Of a stretch of 7,677 nt of DNA, positions 1-5,921 are shown piece after piece. The DNA lies in contig CANGHQ010000077.1 in the NCBI GenBank assembly GCA_947453585.1, forward strand, positions 1 through 7,677. Reading direction: 5' to 3'. The DNA is from Burkholderiales bacterium. Its GTDB lineage: Bacteria > Pseudomonadota > Gammaproteobacteria > Burkholderiales > Burkholderiaceae_C. A program made the translations under genes and the position numbers. The notes beneath the pieces are model-generated. The model saw only the letters and a program-made list of their open reading frames with translations. It was not told the origin of the DNA and ran no database searches. Numbering within the stretch: position 1 is the stretch's first letter; the number at the start of each line of letters is the position of its first letter.

Positions 1-129
1 GGCATGACCGGCCACTCGCTGGTGCCCATGTCCGCGCGCGCCGCAGGTACGAGCTACGAAGACCTGTGCCTGCAGATTCTGGCGCTGGCCGCGCTTGACA
101 GCAGCCCGCACCACCGGAGCACGCCATGA
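1..129 (+). CDS. ddl: D-alanine--D-alanine ligase, C-terminal 42 residues (partial)
   Basis: The window opens inside this gene, in frame 1, and it ends at TGA 127-129. The visible residues begin GMTGHSLVPM and continue with SYEDLCLQIL. This matches the end of ATP-grasp D-Ala-D-Ala ligases, just after the conserved Asn-Thr-x-Pro loop that helps bind Mg and the second D-alanine. The enzyme joins two D-alanines with ATP in the cytoplasm for peptidoglycan precursor synthesis. Its position directly before ftsQ is the usual place of ddlB in the dcw cluster. The stop overlaps the ftsQ start as ATGA, so translational coupling is likely. The catalytic core lies outside the window; the identification rests on the tail motif plus synteny. 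Confidence 0.9.
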   Translation, partial: GMTGHSLVPMSARAAGTSYEDLCLQILALAALDSSPHHRSTP

Positions 130-911
130 ACCGCGCAGAAGCACCGGCTCTGGATCTGCGCTTGATGAACGCTGGCGCGGTGCTCCTGTTAGCGGTATTT
201 TTGGGCTCGGTGGCACTGGCGGCGACGCGTTGGGTGTCCAACCGGTCGGCGTTTGCGCTGCAAGGCATTACGGTGCAGGGCGATGTGGGCCACGCCAATG
301 TGCCCACGGTGCGCGCCCATGTGGTGTCGCGCGTGGCGGGCTCATTTTTCAGCATAGACCTGGCCAAGACCCGCAGCGTGTTGGAGACCATGCCCTGGGT
401 GCGCCACGCGGTAGTGCACCGCGACTTTCCCAACCGCCTGCGCGTGCAATTGCAAGAGCACCAGGTGGCGGCCTACTGGGGCGACGCCAACGAGCCGCGC
501 CTGCTCAATACCTTTGGCGAAGTGTTTGACGCCAACGTGGGCGAGGTCGAGATCGACGACCTGCCGCGTCTGAACGGCCCCCTTGGCCAAAGCGCTGCCG
601 TTCTGGCCGCCTACCGGGCGCTGTCCCCCCAGTTTGCCGCAATGGACCTGACGATTGAAAACCTGGAACTCACCAGCCAGGGCAGCTGGCGCGTGGGCCT
701 GAGCGGCGGCGCAAGCATTGAAGTGGGCCGGGGCGATCTGGACGAAGTCCAGGCCCGCACCCGCCATTTCCTGAAGACTCTGACGCGCGTGTTGGCACGC
801 TACCAGCGCCCGGTCGGCGCGCTGGAATCTGCCGACTTGCGCCACGAAAACGGTTACGCCATTCGGCTGCGCGGCATCAGCACCCTCGCCGCCGTGGCAC
901 CCACCCATTGA
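126..911 (+). CDS. ftsQ: Cell division protein FtsQ
   Basis: FtsQ is a bitopic inner-membrane divisome protein that, with FtsB and FtsL, connects early and late division proteins and regulates septal peptidoglycan synthesis. The 261-residue product has a short cytoplasmic N-terminus and one hydrophobic segment at about residues 15-34. A POTRA domain follows at about 43-113, starting FALQGITVQG and containing the typical PWV (90-92) and FPNRLRV (101-107) segments. The periplasmic beta domain then runs to the C-terminus and includes a DLRHENGYAIRL stretch typical of the family. Length is close to E. coli FtsQ (about 276). The ATG at 126 overlaps the ddl TGA and has GGAG at 116-119, six bases upstream, which supports this start. 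ftsA follows after 24 bases, so the two are probably co-transcribed. Nothing looks truncated. Confidence 0.96.
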   Translation: MNRAEAPALDLRLMNAGAVLLLAVFLGSVALAATRWVSNRSAFALQGITVQGDVGHANVPTVRAHVVSRVAGSFFSIDLAKTRSVLETMPWVRHAVVHRDFPNRLRVQLQEHQVAAYWGDANEPRLLNTFGEVFDANVGEVEIDDLPRLNGPLGQSAAVLAAYRALSPQFAAMDLTIENLELTSQGSWRVGLSGGASIEVGRGDLDEVQARTRHFLKTLTRVLARYQRPVGALESADLRHENGYAIRLRGISTLAAVAPTH

Positions 912-935
912 AGATTAACGAAGCAGGTACGCAAT

Positions 936-2165
936 ATGGCCCGTGAATACAAAGACTTAGTTGTCGGTCTGGACATCGGCACCGCCAAAGTGATGGCTGT
1001 GGTCGCAGAGGTGCTGCCCGGCGGCACCCTGCGCCTGGCCGGTTTTGGCTCGGCGCCCAGCAACGGCCTCAAGCGCGGCGTGGTGGTCAACATCGACGCC
1101 ACCGTGCACAGCATCCAGCAGGCGCTCAAAGAGGCCGAGCTGATGGCCGACTGCAAAATCACCCGCGTCTACACCGGCATTACCGGCAGCCACATCCGCG
1201 GCATCAATTCCAGCGGCATGGTGGCCATCAAGGACCGCGAAGTCACCCAGGCCGACGTGACCCGCGTGGTGGAAACCGCCAAGGCGATCCACATTTCCAG
1301 CGACCAGCGCCTGCTGCTGGTCGAGCCGCAAGAGTTCATCATTGACGGCCAGGACGTCAAAGAACCCATCGGCATGAGCGGCATGCGCCTGGAGGCCAAG
1401 GTGCACATCGTGACCGGGGCGCAGAGCGCGGCCGAGAACATCATCAAATGCGTGCGCCGCTGCGGTCTGGAGGTCGAGCAGCTCATGCTCAACCCGTTGG
1501 CGTCAAGCCTGTCGGTGCTGACCGAAGACGAGCGCGAACTCGGCGTGGCGCTGGTGGACATTGGCGCGGGCACGACCGACATCGCCATCTTTACCAACGG
1601 CGCTATCCGCCACACCGCCGTGATCCCAATTGCTGGCGACCTGATCACCAGCGACATCGCCATGGCGCTGCGCACGCCGACCAAGGACGCCGAAGAGATC
1701 AAGGTCGAAAGCGGCCACGCCAAGCAGGTGCTGGTAGACCCCGATGTGCAGGTCGAAGTGCCCGGCCTGGGCGACCGCAGCCCGCGCATGCTGAGCCGCC
1801 AGGCGCTGGCCGGTGTGATCGAGCCGCGCATCGAAGAAATCTTCACCCTCGTCAACCAGGTGATGCGCGAATCGGGCTTTGAAGAAGTGCTCTCCAGCGG
1901 AATCGTTTTGACCGGCGGCAGCTGCGTCATGCCCGGCATGGTCGAGCTCGGCGAAGACATCTTCCTCAAGCCGGTGCGCCGCGGTATTCCGCTGTATTCC
2001 AACGCGCTGGCCGACATGGTGGCGCAGCCCCGTGCGGCGGTGGTGATGGGCTTCCTGGAAGAAGCCCGCATTGCCCGCATGCGCGGCATCAAAGTGGCGC
2101 AAAAAGGGGGCTCGGTGAAGAGCGCTTTTGGCCAGATCCGTGACTTCTTTGCTGGGAACTTCTAA
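936..2165 (+). CDS. ftsA: Cell division protein FtsA, actin-like membrane tether of FtsZ
   Basis: FtsA is a cytoplasmic actin-fold ATP-binding protein that anchors FtsZ filaments to the inner membrane and recruits later divisome proteins. At 409 residues it has family length. Visible motifs are phosphate-1 GLDIGTAK at residues 11-18, phosphate-2 DIGAGTTD from D208, and the adenosine-loop LTGGS at 325-329. The SHS2/1C region with SGHAKQV lies between the last two. The C-terminus SAFGQIRDFFAGNF is a short amphipathic helix with the pattern of the FtsA membrane-targeting sequence. The start MAREYKDLVVG is the usual one in related bacteria. Its ribosome site is weak: only AGG at 925-927, eight bases upstream. 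It lies in the ddl-ftsQ-ftsA unit and is followed by a 152-base gap before ftsZ. No anomalies seen. Confidence 0.97.
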   Translation: MAREYKDLVVGLDIGTAKVMAVVAEVLPGGTLRLAGFGSAPSNGLKRGVVVNIDATVHSIQQALKEAELMADCKITRVYTGITGSHIRGINSSGMVAIKDREVTQADVTRVVETAKAIHISSDQRLLLVEPQEFIIDGQDVKEPIGMSGMRLEAKVHIVTGAQSAAENIIKCVRRCGLEVEQLMLNPLASSLSVLTEDERELGVALVDIGAGTTDIAIFTNGAIRHTAVIPIAGDLITSDIAMALRTPTKDAEEIKVESGHAKQVLVDPDVQVEVPGLGDRSPRMLSRQALAGVIEPRIEEIFTLVNQVMRESGFEEVLSSGIVLTGGSCVMPGMVELGEDIFLKPVRRGIPLYSNALADMVAQPRAAVVMGFLEEARIARMRGIKVAQKGGSVKSAFGQIRDFFAGNF

Positions 2166-2317
2166 ATGCATCAAATTACTCACTTTGAAGCGCGAAATTC
2201 GTTCGCATTCGCGGCACAATCCCTGTGGCGCGCGCGTGCCGGGCCGCCTAAGCGAAGTTCCTCTTTTCTGATACCGCTTTTTTCATTTTCCGTTTGCAAA
2301 ACTACTAGGAGCTCCGC
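2166..2317 (+). promoter_or_regulatory. ftsA-ftsZ intergenic leader, probable ftsZ control region
   Basis: These 152 bases are the longest non-coding stretch in the window, and they sit before ftsZ, a gene that usually needs higher output than ftsA. Seen directly: TCAAA/TTTGA inverted repeat (2171-2175 and 2184-2188), the palindrome CGAAATTCG (2193-2201), a -10-like CACAAT (2215-2220), a GC-rich near-palindrome around 2227-2240, a pyrimidine-rich stretch (2258-2290) and AGGAG before the ftsZ ATG. I could not find a -35/-10 pair with 16-18 spacing: TTGAAG (2185-2190) is 24 bases from CACAAT. That a promoter or leader control lies here is inference from length and context; no small ORF or RNA gene is evident. 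Confidence 0.4.
2307..2311 (+). promoter_or_regulatory. Strong ribosome binding site of ftsZ (AGGAG)
   Basis: AGGAG lies six bases before ATG 2318 and is the strongest Shine-Dalgarno site of the dcw genes here, compared with AGG for ftsA and none for lpxC. It fixes the ftsZ start and fits the high expression expected for FtsZ. Confidence 0.8.
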
Positions 2318-3607
2318 ATGTCCATCGAACTAATTGAAGACGAATCTTTCAACCAAGGCACCCTGATCAAGGTGATCGGCGTTGGTGGCGGCGGCGGTAA
2401 CGCGGTCGAGTACATGATCCAGTCTTCAGTGACCGGTGTCGAGTTCATTTGCGCCAACACGGACGCACAAGCCCTGAACCGCAGCAGCGCGCACCGCCGC
2501 ATCCAGCTCGGCGAGAGCGGCCTGGGTGCCGGCAGCCGCCCTGACAAGGGCCGCATGTCCGCCGAGCAGGCCGAGGCCGACATCCGCATCGCCATTGAAG
2601 GCGCCAATATGCTCTTCATCACCGCCGGCATGGGCGGGGGCACCGGAACCGGTGCTGCCCCCATCATCGCCAAAGTGGCCAAGGAAATGGGCATTCTGAC
2701 GGTGGGCGTGGTGACCAAGCCCTTCGAGTTTGAAGGCGGCCCCCGCATGAAAAATGCCGACGCTGGCCTGGCCGAGTTGGAAGCCAATGTCGACTCGTTG
2801 ATCGTGGTGCTGAACGAAAAACTGCTCGAAGTGCTGGGCGACGACATCAGCCAAGACGAGGCCTTTGCCTACGCCAACGACGTGCTGAAAAACGCCGTGG
2901 GCGGCATTGCCGAAATCATCAACGTGCCTGGCCACGTGAACGTCGACTTTGAAGACGTGCGCACCGTCATGAGCGAGCCCGGCAAAGCCATGATGGGTAC
3001 CGCCCTGGCCAAAGGCCCGGACCGCGCCCGCATCGCCGCCGAACAGGCCGTGGCCTGCCCGCTGCTCGAAGGCATTGATCTGTCGGGCGCCAAGGGCGTG
3101 CTGGTGCTGATCACGGCCGCCAAAGGCTCGCTCAAACTGAGCGAATCCAAGCTGGCCATGAACACCATCCGCGCCTACGCTTCTTCTGAAGCCCATGTGA
3201 TTTACGGCACCGCCTACGACGACAACCTGGGCGACCAGGTGCGCGTCACCGTGGTGGCCACCGGTTTGGGCCGCCAAGGCACGCACCGCCGCACCGCCCC
3301 TCCGCTGCAAGTGCTGCGTACCGGCACCGACAACGTGCCCTTCAACGTGCCCACACTCAACAGCCCGATCGGCGCATCCAATGGCCAGCGCGGCAGCAGC
3401 ACCGGCCCCATGGCATCCATGGGTGGCATGGGCGGCGGCACCAACATGGGCGCCAGCAGCGCACCGCAAGCCGACTACGGCAGCATGAGCACCCCGGCCG
3501 TCTGGCGCGGCACCCGCACGTCGGCAGCGCAAAAAGTGGATGCGCTGTCGAGCGGCGGCATGGACGACTACGAAATCCCTGCCTTCTTGCGCAAGCAAGC
3601 TGATTAA
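2318..3607 (+). CDS. ftsZ: Cell division GTPase FtsZ (bacterial tubulin homologue)
   Basis: FtsZ binds and hydrolyses GTP, polymerises at midcell and forms the Z-ring that recruits the divisome. The 429-residue protein shows the N-terminal nucleotide loop IKVIGVGGGGGNAV, the tubulin signature GGGTGTG at residues 106-112, and the T7 synergy loop NVDFEDVRTVM starting at N208. The aspartates at 210 and 213 in that loop correspond to the catalytic pair of E. coli. A variable linker (about residues 335-415) contains a Met/Gly/Ser-rich piece near residue 365. The last 14 residues (416-429) carry YEIPAFLRKQ, the conserved peptide that binds FtsA and other partners. It is longer than E. coli FtsZ (383) because of the linker, as is usual in Comamonadaceae. 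It is preceded by a 152-base leader with a strong AGGAG site and followed by a terminator-like hairpin. Confidence 0.99.
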   Translation: MSIELIEDESFNQGTLIKVIGVGGGGGNAVEYMIQSSVTGVEFICANTDAQALNRSSAHRRIQLGESGLGAGSRPDKGRMSAEQAEADIRIAIEGANMLFITAGMGGGTGTGAAPIIAKVAKEMGILTVGVVTKPFEFEGGPRMKNADAGLAELEANVDSLIVVLNEKLLEVLGDDISQDEAFAYANDVLKNAVGGIAEIINVPGHVNVDFEDVRTVMSEPGKAMMGTALAKGPDRARIAAEQAVACPLLEGIDLSGAKGVLVLITAAKGSLKLSESKLAMNTIRAYASSEAHVIYGTAYDDNLGDQVRVTVVATGLGRQGTHRRTAPPLQVLRTGTDNVPFNVPTLNSPIGASNGQRGSSTGPMASMGGMGGGTNMGASSAPQADYGSMSTPAVWRGTRTSAAQKVDALSSGGMDDYEIPAFLRKQAD

Positions 3608-3616
3608 GAAGTAATT

Positions 3617-3646
3617 CACTGGCCCTTCGGGGCCAGTGCTACTTTT
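3617..3646 (+). terminator. Rho-independent terminator-like hairpin after ftsZ
   Basis: CACTGGCCC (3617-3625) pairs perfectly with GGGCCAGTG (3630-3638). This gives a 9-bp stem closed by a C(UUCG)G tetraloop, an exceptionally stable RNA fold. The sequence CTACTTTT follows (3639-3646), a moderate U-rich tract interrupted by A and C. It starts nine bases after the ftsZ stop codon, where an intrinsic terminator is expected. lpxC starts only 11 bases after the T tract. The hairpin may therefore end most ftsZ transcripts, or act as a partial terminator or 3' end stabiliser. Direction is plus; the opposite strand lacks a matching T tract. Confidence 0.8.
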
Positions 3647-3651
3647 ACAAT
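3646..3651 (+). promoter_or_regulatory. Candidate -10 element (TACAAT) for lpxC
   Basis: TACAAT matches the sigma-70 -10 consensus TATAAT at five of six positions. With its last T at -7, the predicted +1 is base 3658, the G of the lpxC GTG start codon, which would give a leaderless mRNA. No good -35 is present 16-18 bases upstream, since that position falls in the terminator stem and loop (CCCTTC), and there is no TGn extension. The promoter call is therefore tentative. Confidence 0.4.
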
Positions 3652-3657
3652 CAGCCG

Positions 3658-4581
3658 GTGCTCAAACAAAGAACCCTCAAATCCATCACCCGGGCCGTCG
3701 GCGTCGGGCTGCACAGCGGTCAGCGGGTGGAGATCACCTTGCGGCCAGCCGCGCCCAACACCGGCATCGTGTTTCGGCGGGTCGATTTGCCCCATCCGGT
3801 GGACATTGCGGTGTCTACCGATGCGGTGACGGACACGCGCCTGGCGTCCACCTTGTCGGCCGGTGGAGCCAAAGTACACACGGTGGAACACCTGATGTCG
3901 GCTTGCGCCGGGCTGGGCGTAGACAACATGGTGGTGGACATTACCGCTGAAGAGGTGCCCATCCTGGACGGTTCGGCCGCTTCTTTTGTGTTTTTGCTGC
4001 AAAGCGCGGGCATCGAGCTGCAAAACGCGCCGCGCCGCTTCATCCGCGTAAAGGCGCCCATTACCGTGCGCGAAGGCGCTCCGGGCAACGAGAAATGGGC
4101 CACCTTAGAGCCTTTTCACGGATTCAAGCTGACGTTTGAAATTGACTTCAACCACCCGGCGGTCGATTCCACCGGCCAGCGCGTGGAGTTTGACCTGAGC
4201 GTGGACTCATATGCCAGTGACATTGCACGCGCCCGCACCTTTGGCTTTACCAAAGACGTGGAAATGATGCGCGCCAATGGCCTCGCCCTGGGTGGCGGCT
4301 TGGACAACGCCATCGTGATGGACGACTACAAGGTGCTCAACGCCGACGGTCTGCGCTATGACGACGAGTTCGTCAAACACAAGATTCTTGACGCCATGGG
4401 CGACCTCTACATCGTGGGCATGCCGCTCTTGGCCCACTACCGCGCGCACCGCTCGGGCCACGCGCTCAACAACCTGTTGTTGCGCCAGCTCCAGGCCCAG
4501 CCCGAGGCCTGGGAAGTGGTCACTTTTGAGGAAGAACGCAAGGCCCCCGCCGGCTTTGCGCAACTCGCGCCACAGTGGTAG
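3658..4581 (+). CDS. lpxC: UDP-3-O-acyl-N-acetylglucosamine deacetylase LpxC
   Basis: LpxC is the cytoplasmic zinc amidase that removes the acetyl group from UDP-3-O-acyl-GlcNAc, the committed step of lipid A synthesis. At 307 residues it matches E. coli (305). Zinc ligands by family alignment are H78 in VEHLMSA, H241 and D245 in KHKILDAMGD. The general base is E77, and H268 in SGHALNN is the conserved catalytic histidine. The N-terminus MLKQRTLKSI aligns with the family start, so the GTG at 3658 is chosen. It is the first possible start after an in-frame TGA at 3601, and the next in-frame starts would cut into the conserved fold. No Shine-Dalgarno sequence is visible upstream. Position after ftsZ is the standard end of the dcw cluster. 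It converges on ruvC with 27 bases between stop codons and no convincing terminator there. Confidence 0.97.
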   Translation: MLKQRTLKSITRAVGVGLHSGQRVEITLRPAAPNTGIVFRRVDLPHPVDIAVSTDAVTDTRLASTLSAGGAKVHTVEHLMSACAGLGVDNMVVDITAEEVPILDGSAASFVFLLQSAGIELQNAPRRFIRVKAPITVREGAPGNEKWATLEPFHGFKLTFEIDFNHPAVDSTGQRVEFDLSVDSYASDIARARTFGFTKDVEMMRANGLALGGGLDNAIVMDDYKVLNADGLRYDDEFVKHKILDAMGDLYIVGMPLLAHYRAHRSGHALNNLLLRQLQAQPEAWEVVTFEEERKAPAGFAQLAPQW

Positions 4582-4608
4582 GGCGCGGCCCAGCCCGCCT
4601 TTAATCCC

Positions 4609-5154
4609 TTAGCGGCTGCGCCCCGCCCGGTAGCTGCCGTCACCACCGCCCAGGCCGTCGGCCTTGGCGATGCGCGCCATCGCAGAGCCCGCGTGGGCAT
4701 GGGTGATGGCCAAGCCCAGGCCGTCAGCGGCGTCTGGCCCGGGCAAACCGGGCAGCGCCAGCAGGCGGCGCACCATTTCTTGTATCTGGGTTTTGTCCGC
4801 GCGGCCGTAGCCCACTACCGCTTGCTTCATTTGCAAGGCGGTGTATTCGGCCACTGCCAAGTTGGCGTGTACCAGCGCCGTGACCAGGGCGCCGCGCGCC
4901 TGGCCCAGCAGCAAGGTGGACTGCGGGTTGACGTTCACAAACACGATTTCAATCGACGCGCAGTCGGGCTGGTAGCGCTCTATCACCTCGCCCACGCCGT
5001 CAAACAGCACTTTGAGGCGTGCGGGCAGCGCCTTGGTGTCCAGGTGGTGGGTGGTGATGGTGCCGCTGGCCACGTAGCGCAGGGTCGCGCCCTCTTGGTC
5101 AATCACGCCAAAGCCGGTGGTGCGCAAGCCCGGGTCGATGCCCAAAATTCTCAT
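4609..5154 (-). CDS. ruvC: Crossover junction endodeoxyribonuclease RuvC
   Basis: RuvC is the dimeric Holliday junction resolvase that works with RuvAB and cuts recombination intermediates with Mg. The 181-residue product begins MRILGIDPGLRTTGFG with the first catalytic aspartate D7. The second acidic residue is E69 in SIEIVF, and the final pair is D141 and D144 in GPDAADGLGLAITHAH. All four carboxylates of the RNase H-like site are therefore present. LGQARGA (83-89) is also typical. The C-terminus is a Gly/Arg-rich tail (GGGDGSYRAGRSR). Its ATG overlaps the mtgA TGA as ATGA, with GGAG (complement of 5162-5165) seven bases upstream, so it is probably expressed as the last gene of the minus-strand unit. 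ruvA and ruvB are not in the window. Confidence 0.97.
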   Translation of the reverse strand: MRILGIDPGLRTTGFGVIDQEGATLRYVASGTITTHHLDTKALPARLKVLFDGVGEVIERYQPDCASIEIVFVNVNPQSTLLLGQARGALVTALVHANLAVAEYTALQMKQAVVGYGRADKTQIQEMVRRLLALPGLPGPDAADGLGLAITHAHAGSAMARIAKADGLGGGDGSYRAGRSR

Positions 5155-5921
5155 GGTGCTGCTCCGGGCAAGCGGGCGTCGCCCATGCGCGCCACGATCA
5201 CCTGGGCGCGCGCGCTCAGGTATTCGGAGTTGGGCAGCTTCTCGAAATAGCGCGGCCGGGGCAGCATGACCACCAAGCGCGCCGCTTCATAGGGCGTGAG
5301 CTGCGCTGCACTTTTGCGAAAGTAATGCTGGGCGGCGGCCTCGGCGCCAAACACGCCCTCGCCCCATTCCACGCTGTTGAGGTAAATCTCCAAAATGCGC
5401 TGCTTGCCCAGCAGCTTTTCCAGCAGCAAGGTCAGCACCAGTTCCTGGCTTTTGCGCAGCAAGGTGCGTTCGCCCGAGAGAAACAGGTTTTTGGCCAGCT
5501 GCTGGGTAATGGTGGAGCCGCCCACCACCTTGGGCGCGCGGGCGTTTTTGGCTGCGTTGGCCGCATTTTGGGCAGCGCGCTGGGCGGCCCGGTCTTCGGC
5601 CTTGGCGTTTTTGGCCCAGGCTTTTTCCAGCGCCACCCAGTCCAGGCCGTCGTGGCTGCTAAAGCTGTCGTCCTCGGACGCAATCACCGCGCGCTTGAGG
5701 TGCACGCTGATTTGGTCGTAATCGCGCCACTGCTGGCGCCAGCGCAAGCTTCCCGTGGCCTGCACCCGCTGCCAGGCTTGTGAGCGCTCAAAGGCGGTGG
5801 ACTGCGGGTCCAGCCACAGCATGCAGGCAATGCGCAGCACAAAAAACAGCTGCAGCGCCACCACCGCGCAGGCCAGCAAGGCCAAAAAGCGCAGTGCAGA
5901 TCGCATGCTGGGGCTCTTCAT
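5151..5921 (-). CDS. mtgA: Monofunctional biosynthetic peptidoglycan transglycosylase MtgA
   Basis: MtgA polymerises lipid II into glycan strands at the outer face of the inner membrane; it is a GT51 enzyme without a transpeptidase domain. The 256-residue protein has one N-terminal membrane segment at about residues 10-34. GT51 motifs follow in order. Motif 1 is SEDDSFSSHDGLDW with catalytic E83. Motif 2 is GGSTITQQLAKNLFL (134-148). Motif 3 is RKSQELVLTLLLE with E160. Motif 4 is ILEIYLNSVEWGEGVFG (176-192), and the last is AARLVVMLPRP (213-223). An Ala/Asn/Lys-rich insertion of about 20 residues (107-128) separates motifs 1 and 2, compared with my recollection of E. coli MtgA. The ATG overlaps the TGA of the TonB-like gene as ATGA, and the ruvC start overlaps its own stop. 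It has no strong ribosome site of its own, which fits coupling to the upstream gene. Confidence 0.96.
   Translation of the reverse strand: MKSPSMRSALRFLALLACAVVALQLFFVLRIACMLWLDPQSTAFERSQAWQRVQATGSLRWRQQWRDYDQISVHLKRAVIASEDDSFSSHDGLDWVALEKAWAKNAKAEDRAAQRAAQNAANAAKNARAPKVVGGSTITQQLAKNLFLSGERTLLRKSQELVLTLLLEKLLGKQRILEIYLNSVEWGEGVFGAEAAAQHYFRKSAAQLTPYEAARLVVMLPRPRYFEKLPNSEYLSARAQVIVARMGDARLPGAAP

Noticed and set aside
2185..2220. TTGAAG with CACAAT as an ftsZ promoter
   Set aside because: The spacing is 24 bases, far outside the 16-18 range, and no extended -10 TG is present.
2250..2283. AAGCG/CGCTT hairpin followed by T6 as an ftsA terminator
   Set aside because: The stem is only five base pairs with a 20-base loop, too weak to call a terminator; it is kept only as part of the leader description.
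2426..3619. Long minus-strand open frame (397 codons) antisense to ftsZ
   Set aside because: The product is His/Ala/Gly-rich with no domain, it mirrors ftsZ codon use, and it would require a second gene across the whole of a highly conserved one.
4693..5250. Plus-strand open frame opposite ruvC
   Set aside because: RuvC on the minus strand has all four catalytic residues and a good ribosome site; the plus-strand frame has no recognisable motif.
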